This document shows, piece after piece, positions 1-7,908 of a stretch of 13,273 bases of DNA. The notes beneath the pieces are model-generated. The model was not told the origin of the DNA, searched no databases, and worked only from the letters and a program-made list of their open reading frames with translations. The stretch covers positions 1-13,273 of the forward strand of contig JAFADB010000082.1 in the NCBI GenBank assembly GCA_023425225.1, read 5' to 3'. The number at the start of each line of letters is the position of its first letter. Within the stretch, counting starts at the first letter, position 1. Both the position numbers and the translations under genes were made by a program. This DNA comes from Pseudomonadota bacterium (GTDB lineage: Bacteria; Pseudomonadota; Gammaproteobacteria; Xanthomonadales; Xanthomonadaceae).

Positions 1-627
<627 letters not shown>

Positions 628-684
628 TGATTGTTACCTCAGTAGTGGATTCTTGGTCTGGAAGCTCGAAAGCGGCGACGATGC

Positions 685-972
685 TCAGCCGACGATGGCG
701 AGGATGTCGTCTTCGCGCAGCACCTTGTATTCGATGCCGTCGGCCTTGTAGCTGCTGCCGGCGTACTGGCCATAGATGACCTTGTCACCCACCTTGACGG
801 CCGGCGCGCGCACGTTGCCGTTGTCCAGCGCCTTGCCGGGGCCCACGGCCACGACTTCGCCCTTGGTGGACTTTTCCTTGGCCGAGTCCGGAATCACGAT
901 GCCGCCGGCGGAGATTTCGTCGGCTTCGATCGGCTTGACAACGACACGGTCGTGAAGCGGCTTGATGCTCAT
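685..972 (-). CDS. groS: 10 kDa co-chaperonin GroES
   Basis: GroES is the heptameric lid that caps the GroEL ring and encloses the folding substrate in the cytoplasm. The 95-residue protein has the normal family length. It opens MSIKPLHDRVVVKP and carries the mobile-loop region at about residues 17-32, whose GGIVIPD contains the hydrophobic tripeptide that docks on the GroEL apical domain. The C-terminal half shows VGDKVIYGQYAG and the usual ending EDDILAIVG. The start at 972 is supported by AGAGGT at 984-979, six bases upstream. It is the first gene of the groES-groEL operon, 57 bases before groL. Two regulatory elements in its upstream region, a sigma-32 promoter and a CIRCE operator, indicate heat-shock induction. 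Nothing is missing or unusual. Confidence 0.98.
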   Translation of the reverse strand: MSIKPLHDRVVVKPIEADEISAGGIVIPDSAKEKSTKGEVVAVGPGKALDNGNVRAPAVKVGDKVIYGQYAGSSYKADGIEYKVLREDDILAIVG

Positions 973-1020
973 GTAAAGACCTCTGTAAGTTGTTGATTGG
1001 TCTGGAAAATGCCGGCGATG

Positions 1021-1047
1021 TTAGCACTCGGCAGCATCGAGTGCCAG
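1021..1047. promoter_or_regulatory. CIRCE operator (HrcA binding site)
   Basis: An inverted repeat TTAGCACTC-N9-GAGTGCCAG lies in the groES leader, 49 bases before the start codon. The left arm equals the CIRCE consensus exactly. The right arm matches 7 of 9 positions (consensus GAGTGCTAA), and the 9-base spacer is exactly right. CIRCE is the DNA site of the heat-sensitive repressor HrcA, which controls groESL in many bacteria. On the minus strand TAACAT (1023-1018) could serve as a -10, with a weak CTGGCA 18 bases upstream. The operator would then cover a housekeeping promoter, but that promoter is only tentative. Confidence 0.9.
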
Positions 1048-1087
1048 CACCGCTCGCGAAAAAACCCGACGGATCGGGACGAACCGA

Positions 1088-1115
1088 AGATGGGGCTGGG
1101 CATGGGCCTTTCAAG
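1088..1115 (-). promoter_or_regulatory. Sigma-32 (RpoH) heat-shock promoter of groESL
   Basis: Read on the minus strand, CTTGAAA (1115-1109) is followed after 13 bases by CCCCATCT (1095-1088). This matches the textbook RpoH promoter CTTGAAA-N13-15-CCCCATNT. Transcription would start near 1080, giving a leader of about 110 bases before groS that contains the CIRCE element. The -35 sits inside a 7+7 base palindrome (1104-1119), which may be coincidental. The location directly upstream of a chaperonin operon makes the assignment strong. Confidence 0.87.
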
Positions 1116-1276
1116 GCCCCCGGGCGAAGAATTTTCGCTGGGCGCCGGACATCGCCGGCAAGCCCGTAGGTCCGGGGATCGACGGCCTGGATCCGGCCCT
1201 GCAACGCTGGGGGCCACGCCCTTCATGCCGCGACAAGCGGCCTGCGCGCCTGGCCATGGTTCCCACCCGGGTTCTC

Positions 1277-1282
1277 TATACT
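1277..1282 (+). promoter_or_regulatory. Candidate -10 box of cutA-dsbD (implies leaderless mRNA)
   Basis: TATACT differs from TATAAT at one position and ends only seven bases before the cutA ATG at 1290. RNA polymerase would begin at or within a base or two of that ATG, so the transcript would have essentially no 5' leader. No Shine-Dalgarno at a usable distance precedes the ATG. No good -35 hexamer is visible 16-18 bases upstream. Confidence 0.5.
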
Positions 1283-1289
1283 GCAGGCC

Positions 1290-1622
1290 ATGAGTCCCGC
1301 CCCCGTCTTCGTGCTGCTGTGCACCTGCCCGGATGCCGGCAGTGCCGACGCCATCGCCCGCGTCCTGGTCGAGGCGCGCCTGGCCGCCTGCGTGACGCGG
1401 ATCCCCGGCGCGGTCTCCACCTACCGCTGGCAGGGCCAGGTGGAGCAGGCCGAGGAAGTCCAGCTGCTGGTCAAGACCGCCCACGCGCCGCTGCAGGCGG
1501 TGGTCGAGCGGCTGCGCGAACTGCACCCGCATGAACTGCCGGAGATCGTCGCGGTCCAAGCCGCCGACGGCCTGCCCGACTATCTGGACTGGGTACGCGC
1601 CGAAACCTCCGAGGAAGCCTGA
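1290..1622 (+). CDS. cutA: Divalent cation tolerance protein CutA
   Basis: CutA1 is a small trimeric cytoplasmic protein with a ferredoxin-like fold, linked genetically to copper and other divalent-metal tolerance; its molecular job is not settled. The 110 residues show the family signature in order: LLCTCPD near the N-terminus, VEARLAACVTRIPG (about residues 27-40), STYRWQGQVEQAEE (43-56), QLLVKT (58-63), ELHPHELPEIVAV (77-89) and the closing LPDYLDWV (94-101). The length is normal. The start at 1290 is the only good one before the conserved core; a -10-like TATACT lies just upstream, suggesting leaderless expression. Its stop is four bases from the dsbD start, so the two are co-transcribed. 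In E. coli too, cutA neighbours dsbD (the old cutA1/cutA2 locus). It diverges from groESL across a 300-base control region. Confidence 0.96.
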   Translation: MSPAPVFVLLCTCPDAGSADAIARVLVEARLAACVTRIPGAVSTYRWQGQVEQAEEVQLLVKTAHAPLQAVVERLRELHPHELPEIVAVQAADGLPDYLDWVRAETSEEA

Positions 1623-1626
1623 GCCG

Positions 1627-3936
1627 ATGATGTTGTTCCGCCGTATCGCCGCGCTGCTGGTGCTGGCGCTGGCCATCCCGTCCGCGCTGGCCATCAGCGA
1701 GGCCGACCTGCTGCCGGTCGACCAGGCCTTCCAGCTGCAGGCCCATGCCGTGGGCCGCGACCGCATCGAGCTGGACTGGAAGATCGCGCCCGGCTACTAC
1801 CTGTACCGCCATCGCACCAGCGCCAGCGCCGACCCCGGCTTCCACGCCCGGACGCTGGCGATGCCCGCCGGCGAGCCGAAGCACGACGAGTTCTTCGGCG
1901 ACGTGGAGACCTACCACGGCCGGCTGCTGGCCACCCTGCCCGGCGCGCCCGAGCCGGGCCTGGACACGGTGACGCTGGAGGTACGCTACCAGGGCTGCGC
2001 CGACGCCGGGGTGTGCTATCCGCCGCAGAAGCGCACGCTGCAGGTACGGCTGCCGTCCACCGGTTCCGCCGACCCGGGCGCCGGCGAGGCCGCGTCCCCC
2101 ACCGGCCTCGATGCGCTGGCGGCACCGCGCCGCCCCGCATTCGCCCTGCCCGGCACCGGCGCGGCCGCCACCGACGCGCTGCCGCTGCCTTCCGAACAGG
2201 CCTTCGGCTTCGAGGCCATCGTCGGCGACGGCAACACCCTGCTGCTGCGCTTCACCCCGGCGCCGGGCTACTACCTGTACCGCGACCGCACCTCGTTCAA
2301 GCTCGAGGGCAGCGCCGGCGTCCGCCCCGGCCTGCCGCAATGGCCCAAGGGCACGGCGCATCGCGACGAGCATTTCGGCAACGTGGTGGTCTACTTCGAC
2401 CAGGCCGAGGTGACGCTGCCGCTGCAGCGCACCCGTGCCGACGCGGTCGAGGCCACGCTGGTCACCACCTTCCAGGGCTGCCAGACCGACGGCATCTGCT
2501 ATCCGCCGATGACCCGCCGGGTGAAGCTGTCGATCCCGGCCGGCCACGTGGCGCCGAGTGAGCAGGCGGCAGTGGCGCCGTTGCTAATCCCGCCGCTGGA
2601 CGGTGACGCGCCGGCCGCCGCGAACGACGACACGGCCGCCGACACGCCGGTCCCGCCTGCCGCCGCCGACCCGGCACCGGATGCCTCCGCCGGCAATGCC
2701 GGGCGCAGCCAGCCGCCGGCGGCGACGCAGTCGTTGCTGGCGGTGCTGCTGCTGGCACTGCTGGGCGGACTGGTGCTGAACCTGATGCCGTGCGTGCTGC
2801 CGATCCTGTCGCTGAAGGTGCTGGGCCTGGCGCAGAGCGGGGAAAGCCGCGAACACGCGCGCCGCCATGCCATCTGGTACACGCTCGGCGTGCTGGTGGC
2901 GTTCGCCGCCATCGGTGCACTGGTCATCGCCCTGCGCGCCGCCGGCCAGGCCGCCGGCTGGGGCTTCCAGCTGCAGCAGCCGTGGTTCGTGGCCGCGCTG
3001 GTGTACCTGATGTTCGCCGTCGGCCTGAGCCTGTCGGGGGTGTTCCTGTTCACCCTGGGCAGCCGCCTGGGCGGGCGTCTGGGCCAGCTGCCGGCCTCGC
3101 GCCGCGGCCCGGCCGGCGACTTCATGACCGGCGCGCTGGCCTGCCTGGTGGCCAGCCCGTGCATCGCCCCGTTCATGGGCCCGGCGCTGGCCTACGCCTT
3201 CACCGCGCCGCCGCTGCTGGCGCTGCTGGTGTTCCTGGTGCTGGGGCTGGGGCTGGCGCTGCCGTTCCTGCTGATCGGCTTCGTGCCGGCACTGGCCAGG
3301 CGCCTGCCCAGGCCCGGCGCGTGGATGGAGACCTTCAAGCAGGTACTGGCCTTCCCTATGTACCTGACCGCCATCTGGCTGCTGTGGGTGCTGGGCAAGC
3401 AGCGCGGAGTGGATGCGCTGGCGCTGGTGCTGGCCGGCCTGGCGCTGCTGGCGCTGGGCCTGTGGTGGTTCGAACGCAGCCGCTGGCACGACCGGCGCGG
3501 CGGCAAGGCGCTGGGCCTGGCGCTCGTGCTGGTGGCCCTGCTACCGATCTGGGGGGTGACCCGCATGCACGCGCCCAGCAGCGGACACAGCGAGGGCGCG
3601 GTGGCGTATTCGCCGCAGATGCTCGACCGCCTGCGCGCCGACAACCGCGTGGTGTTCGTCAACATGACCGCCGACTGGTGCGTGACCTGCAAGGCCAACG
3701 AGCGCAACGTGCTGGGCCGGGCCGCCTTCCGCGACGCGCTCAAGCAGGTCGATGCGGTGTACATGCAGGGCGACTGGACCAACGTCGATCCGCAGATCAG
3801 CGCCTTCCTGGAGGAGCACAAGGCGGTCGGCGTGCCGCTGTACGTGGTCTACGGCCCCGGCGCGCCGCCGCGGGTGCTGCCCACGGTGCTGACCCAGGCC
3901 GTCGTCGAGGATGCGCTGCTGCGCGCCGGCGGCTGA
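1627..3936 (+). CDS. dsbD: Thiol:disulfide interchange protein DsbD with duplicated alpha domain
   Basis: DsbD moves electrons from cytoplasmic thioredoxin across the inner membrane to periplasmic thiol proteins, for disulfide isomerisation and cytochrome c maturation. This version has 769 residues against 565 in E. coli. In order: signal peptide (about 1-22, ending PSALA); alpha domain 1 (about 28-142) with Cys124/Cys130 in YQGCADAGVCYPP; alpha domain 2 (about 187-303) with Cys285/Cys291 in FQGCQTDGICYPP; an Ala/Pro/Asp linker (about 310-366); a multi-helix membrane domain (about 368-642) with LMPCVLP (Cys389) and SPCIAP (Cys512); and a periplasmic thioredoxin-like gamma domain with ADWCVTCK (Cys685/Cys688). 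Both alpha copies keep PGYYLYR and a DE-x-FG cap-loop motif. The ATG at 1627 was chosen because GAGGAAG (1611-1617) lies nine bases upstream and a signal peptide follows directly. It is in one operon with cutA. ScsB-type proteins are the alternative; they also have a tandem Ig-like N-terminus. Confidence 0.92.
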   Translation: MMLFRRIAALLVLALAIPSALAISEADLLPVDQAFQLQAHAVGRDRIELDWKIAPGYYLYRHRTSASADPGFHARTLAMPAGEPKHDEFFGDVETYHGRLLATLPGAPEPGLDTVTLEVRYQGCADAGVCYPPQKRTLQVRLPSTGSADPGAGEAASPTGLDALAAPRRPAFALPGTGAAATDALPLPSEQAFGFEAIVGDGNTLLLRFTPAPGYYLYRDRTSFKLEGSAGVRPGLPQWPKGTAHRDEHFGNVVVYFDQAEVTLPLQRTRADAVEATLVTTFQGCQTDGICYPPMTRRVKLSIPAGHVAPSEQAAVAPLLIPPLDGDAPAAANDDTAADTPVPPAAADPAPDASAGNAGRSQPPAATQSLLAVLLLALLGGLVLNLMPCVLPILSLKVLGLAQSGESREHARRHAIWYTLGVLVAFAAIGALVIALRAAGQAAGWGFQLQQPWFVAALVYLMFAVGLSLSGVFLFTLGSRLGGRLGQLPASRRGPAGDFMTGALACLVASPCIAPFMGPALAYAFTAPPLLALLVFLVLGLGLALPFLLIGFVPALARRLPRPGAWMETFKQVLAFPMYLTAIWLLWVLGKQRGVDALALVLAGLALLALGLWWFERSRWHDRRGGKALGLALVLVALLPIWGVTRMHAPSSGHSEGAVAYSPQMLDRLRADNRVVFVNMTADWCVTCKANERNVLGRAAFRDALKQVDAVYMQGDWTNVDPQISAFLEEHKAVGVPLYVVYGPGAPPRVLPTVLTQAVVEDALLRAGG

Positions 3937-4030
3937 GCCGGTCCGGTGCCGGGCAGTCATCCAAGGCCGGGGCTTCGGCACCGGGCTTACGCAACGGCCC
4001 CCTCGTGAATCGCCGCAGAAAAATCGGTGA

Positions 4031-4092
4031 ATCTCCGCCAAGGTCTTCCATCTGCGGAGATCGTGGAACGACCTCGGACCAAGCGGTCCGGG
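4031..4092. repeat. Two adjacent inverted repeats (hairpins)
   Basis: ATCTCCGC (4031-4038) pairs perfectly with GCGGAGAT (4054-4061) across a 15-base loop. Eleven bases later CTCGGACC (4073-4080) pairs with GGTCCGGG (4085-4092) around an AAGC loop, with one G-T wobble. Neither is followed by a T run, so they are not ordinary intrinsic terminators. They could belong to a small RNA or to a long accB leader. No function can be assigned. Confidence 0.4.
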
Positions 4093-4421
4093 ATGTCAAC
4101 GCCGACGCGGAAGGCGGCCACGCCAAAGGACAGATTCAAACACACGATTGAAACGCCGCAAACTTCGCCTATCTGGACAGTATCGCGCCCATCGCGCAGA
4201 CTGCCGGCCTTTCGGTAACCGTTTTACCCATTGCAATGGCACAGCCGCTGGCATCGCTCCAATCCGCTCGCATCCCGCGCCACCGGGATCGTGGTTGGCG
4301 CGCGACGGCCGATGCCGGCCTGCGATGGCACGTCGGCGAACCCCGGAGCGCCGGCTGCCGGATGCATGCGGATCGCGACCGACGGTGATCCCGCGCCCCT
4401 CGTCTTTTCCTTGAACCCGCG

Positions 4422-4440
4422 GACGTCGCCCGGCGACGTC
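4422..4440. promoter_or_regulatory. 19-base palindrome upstream of accB, possible operator
   Basis: GACGTCGCC and GGCGACGTC form a perfect inverted repeat around a single central C. It ends 23 bases before the accB start and 12 bases before its ribosome site. The symmetry is what a dimeric repressor would bind. As RNA it would make an 8-base-pair stem close to the ribosome site. No known regulator motif was recognised. Confidence 0.4.
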
Positions 4441-4463
4441 GCAAACGCTACCAAGAGGCCTCC

Positions 4464-4934
4464 ATGGACCTGCGCAAAATCAAGAAGCTGATCGACCTGC
4501 TCGAAGAGTCGAACCTGGCCGAGATCGAGATCAAGGAGGGCGAGGAAAGCGTGCGCCTGGCACGGGTGCCGCAGGGGGGCGTGGTCGCCGCCGCGCCGGC
4601 CGTGGTGCAGGCCGCCCCCGCCGCCCCGGCGATGGCGATGAGCTCGCCCACCGAGGCCTCCACCGGCGGCAGCGCCAAGCCGGCCAACGCCCTGCCCGAC
4701 GGCCACGTGCTGCGCGCGCCGATGGTCGGCACGTTCTATACCTCGCCGGCGCCGGACAAGCCGCCGTTCGTCACGCTGGGCCAGACGGTCAAGGAAGGCG
4801 AGACGCTGGCGATCATCGAGGCGATGAAGATGTTCAACCCGATCGAGGCCGACGCATCCGGCACCATCGTGGCGATCCTGGGCGAGAGCGGCCAGCCGGT
4901 CGAGTTCGACCAGCCGCTGTTCGTCATCGGCTGA
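4464..4934 (+). CDS. accB: Biotin carboxyl carrier protein of acetyl-CoA carboxylase
   Basis: AccB (BCCP) carries the biotin that is carboxylated by AccC and then delivers CO2 to acetyl-CoA through AccA/AccD, making malonyl-CoA for fatty-acid synthesis in the cytoplasm. The 156 residues have the E. coli length. Residues 1-35 are the conserved N-terminal segment (MDLRKIKKLIDLLEES). Residues 38-75 are a flexible Ala/Pro linker, and 80-156 are the biotinyl domain. The biotin-accepting Lys122 lies in EAMKM. The APMVGTFYTSPAPDKPPF stretch (85-102) contains the protruding thumb typical of bacterial BCCP. AAGAGG (4453-4458), five bases before the ATG, supports the start. It is followed by accC, whose start is 12 bases past the accB stop. 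The palindrome and the long gap upstream suggest its own promoter and regulation. Confidence 0.98.
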   Translation: MDLRKIKKLIDLLEESNLAEIEIKEGEESVRLARVPQGGVVAAAPAVVQAAPAAPAMAMSSPTEASTGGSAKPANALPDGHVLRAPMVGTFYTSPAPDKPPFVTLGQTVKEGETLAIIEAMKMFNPIEADASGTIVAILGESGQPVEFDQPLFVIG

Positions 4935-4945
4935 TGGAGCGCCCC

Positions 4946-6313
<1,368 letters not shown>

Positions 6314-6335
6314 GCGACGCCGCCGCGGGAATGCG

Positions 6336-6381
6336 GCATCCATGAAAAAAGGCGGGAATCCCCGCCTTTTTTCATGGATGC
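6336..6381. terminator. Bidirectional intrinsic terminator between accC and the convergent minus-strand unit
   Basis: The two 21-base arms (6336-6356 and 6361-6381) are perfectly complementary around the loop AATC. The core is GGCGGG/CCCGCC, flanked by six A on one side and six T on the other, so each strand shows a GC stem followed by a U run. It lies 22 bases after accC and 30 bases after the convergent 6412-6786 gene, so it can end both transcripts. The outer CATGGATGC pairing makes the stem longer than a normal terminator. Confidence 0.95.
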
Positions 6382-6411
6382 GTTTTTCATGGCCGCAACA
6401 GCGTGCCCGCG

Positions 6412-6786
6412 CTATTGCTCCGGACCGACCTGCGCCGCCGGCTCCAGTTCCGATACCGGCTCCACGCCCAGCGACGAGGTCGGGCTGACGATGCGCAGGG
6501 TCTCGATCGAGCCGTCCGGCCAGACGATCTGGAAGGTCGAGCCCGGCGCCAGCGTGGAGAACGGAACGCCGCTCTGCGCGCGCAGCACCGCCGCGGCCTG
6601 GCTGGCGCCGGCACTGCGCACGTCGCCGCTGGCATGCACCGTGGCCAGTTTCACCTTCGACAGGTTGCGCAGCGGGTCCTGCGAGGTGTCGATCAACAGC
6701 ATGTGCGCCGCGGTCGCGGTGTAGGCGACGAACAGCAGCACCCAGAACCAGAATTTGGCTCCGTGGAGCAAGCGCCGGTAGTTCAT
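6412..6786 (-). CDS. Hypothetical protein with one N-terminal membrane segment
   Basis: I do not recognise this 124-residue protein. It starts MNYRRLLHGAKFWFWVLLFV, with positively charged residues before a hydrophobic segment at about residues 11-30, so it is probably anchored with its C-terminal part in the periplasm. The soluble part contains FSTLAPGSTFQIVWPDGSIE (76-95) and ends in an acidic, Pro-rich tail. It has no cysteines and no catalytic signature. GGAG lies eight bases upstream of the start. Its ATG overlaps the TGA of the preceding 318-residue gene (ATGA), so the two are translationally coupled and likely act together. GC content and codon use look like the neighbours. Transcription ends at the bidirectional terminator. 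It is a real gene by structure and context; function unknown. Confidence 0.8.
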   Translation of the reverse strand: MNYRRLLHGAKFWFWVLLFVAYTATAAHMLLIDTSQDPLRNLSKVKLATVHASGDVRSAGASQAAAVLRAQSGVPFSTLAPGSTFQIVWPDGSIETLRIVSPTSSLGVEPVSELEPAAQVGPEQ

Positions 6787-7739
6787 GAGCGGTCTCCGGT
6801 GTGTTCGATCAGTTGATCCACCATCTCTTCCATTTTTTGGGCACCTTGCCGCGGCACCGCGGCATCGAATACGAAAGCGTCGAAATCCTGGCCCGGGTCC
6901 TGCGAGCAGATGCCGCCGTTGGCGCAGTAGCTGGTCATCAGCACGCTGTCCGGCCCGCAGGCCAGCCCGAGCCGGCAGGCCGCCACCTGCCAGGCCAGCT
7001 CGGCCATCCCGGAACCGGCCACCAGTCCCTGGAAGGCGCCGTCACCGCTGGCGGCCAGGCCCATCGCCGGGGACAGCGCCAGGAAGGCCTCCGGGTCGCG
7101 CGAGGCCATCACCCGTTCCACCAGGTCACGGCGGTACTGCGGCGACTCCTCCAGCGGCTGCCCTTGCGCCAGCAGGGCCGCCTCGGCGGCGACGCTGCCG
7201 GCCTCGGCAGCCTGGCGACGCTGGGCGGCGATGGCCGCACGGGTAAGGCCATCGCGCGGCAGGAAGCCGGAACAGCGCGCCAGCACCCGCTGCCGCGCCG
7301 TCGCCATCGTCGCGGCGCCCGCCAGCTGCAGCTGCGCCAGTGCGTCGCTGTCGGCGGCATAGGCGGCCGGATCCATGGCGTAGCCGGCGCAGTAGTCGTA
7401 GACGCGGCTGACCAGCCAGCGCGCGTCCCTGTCGCCCATCGCCGCCGGCGCCGCCAGCGTCTGCAGGTAGCGATAAAGGTCCGGCTCGCGCTCGAAGCCG
7501 CTGCGCGGATCCAACGGCAATCCCGGCGCCACCGCGGTGGAACGCCGGCGCTCGTGCTCGAGGCGCTCGTGCTCGTCCCGCGGCGGCCACGCCTGCGCCG
7601 GCTTGCTGGCCGCCGTGCTGCCTGGAACATCGGCGGTCGCCAGCGGCGACGATGCCCGTCCGCCCAGCCGCCACCACACGGCCGCGAGCAACAGCACCGG
7701 CAGCAGCAACCACAGCATGCGGGGTGGGACCAGGGTCAT
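6783..7739 (-). CDS. Hypothetical Cys-containing protein with N-terminal anchor
   Basis: This is an unrecognised protein of 318 residues. A hydrophobic stretch (about residues 8-23, MLWLLLPVLLLAAVWW) without a clear cleavage site suggests a signal anchor with a periplasmic body. Residues 50-66 are charged and repetitive (DEHERLEHERRR). The rest looks alpha-helical and Ala-rich, loosely like Sel1/TPR-type repeats, but I cannot show repeat units. There are six cysteines (117, 156, 255, 261, 272, 278). The last four lie in a conserved-looking block, CRLGLACGPDSVLM followed by YCANGGIC, which could form disulfides. An alternative start is Met8 at 7718; neither start has a strong ribosome site. 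It is the first gene of a two-gene unit, overlapping the downstream gene by four bases. It diverges from prmA across about 170 bases. Confidence 0.8.
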   Translation of the reverse strand: MTLVPPRMLWLLLPVLLLAAVWWRLGGRASSPLATADVPGSTAASKPAQAWPPRDEHERLEHERRRSTAVAPGLPLDPRSGFEREPDLYRYLQTLAAPAAMGDRDARWLVSRVYDYCAGYAMDPAAYAADSDALAQLQLAGAATMATARQRVLARCSGFLPRDGLTRAAIAAQRRQAAEAGSVAAEAALLAQGQPLEESPQYRRDLVERVMASRDPEAFLALSPAMGLAASGDGAFQGLVAGSGMAELAWQVAACRLGLACGPDSVLMTSYCANGGICSQDPGQDFDAFVFDAAVPRQGAQKMEEMVDQLIEHTGDRS

Positions 7740-7769
7740 GGCGGGGACGTCATGAGTCGCAAGCGCGGC

Positions 7770-7775
7770 AGTTTA
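7770..7775 (-). promoter_or_regulatory. Candidate -10 box of the two-gene minus-strand unit
   Basis: On the minus strand TAAACT (7775-7770) matches 4 of 6 positions of TATAAT and is preceded by GGGG. It would start transcription about 24 bases before the ATG at 7739. No clear -35 is seen, so this is tentative. Confidence 0.35.
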
Positions 7776-7874
7776 CCCCACCCTTTCCGTGGCCCCCTGT
7801 TCATCCGGGTCGGCCGGCAGCCGCCGCCACGCATGCAGGCGCATGCCCGGCGAGCATGGCGCGCGCGGCTGGAC

Positions 7875-7880
7875 TACGAT
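7875..7880 (+). promoter_or_regulatory. Candidate -10 box of prmA
   Basis: TACGAT (4 of 6 to consensus) lies 28 bases before the chosen prmA start and would give a leader of roughly 20 bases. There is no recognisable -35 hexamer at the usual distance. The position in the divergent spacer makes a promoter here necessary, but this exact site is uncertain. Confidence 0.35.
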
Positions 7881-7908
7881 GCACGGCTCCTGTCGCCGCC
7901 GCATGCCG

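Larger units (their letters stand above)
3937..4463. other. Gene-free interval between dsbD and accB
   Basis: No convincing coding region is present on either strand: short open frames exist but none looks like a known family or carries a ribosome site. The centre (about 4000-4220) appears less GC-rich than the flanking genes. It contains an inverted repeat just after dsbD (3943-3951 with 3976-3984, no T tract), two adjacent hairpins (4031-4092), an imperfect direct repeat GTGAATC-x-CCGC (4005-4016 and 4027-4038) and a palindrome before accB (4422-4440). A weak promoter candidate is TTGAAA (4148-4153), 16 bases, TATCTG (4170-4175). In relatives such as Pseudomonas aroQ usually precedes accB; it is not here. 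Confidence 0.7.

Noticed and set aside
1531..1626. Upstream in-frame extension of dsbD inside cutA
   Set aside because: It would bury the signal peptide behind 32 basic residues. GAGGAAG is correctly spaced for 1627, not for 1531.
3943..3984. Inverted repeat after dsbD as an intrinsic terminator
   Set aside because: The 9-base-pair stem has a long loop and no T tract, so it does not meet the usual criteria; kept only as a note in the gap entry.
4027..4218. 63-codon plus-strand frame in the dsbD-accB gap as a small protein
   Set aside because: No ribosome site, basic random-looking composition, and it crosses the inverted repeats.
4934..4945. accC start at the ATG overlapping the accB stop (TGATG)
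   Set aside because: No ribosome site precedes it. The ATG at 4946 has GGAG six bases upstream and reproduces E. coli residue numbering.
7739..7754. Five-codon reading frame (ATG at 7754) whose TGA overlaps the start of the 318-residue gene
   Set aside because: Too short to distinguish from chance and without a ribosome site; regulatory coupling is possible but not supported.
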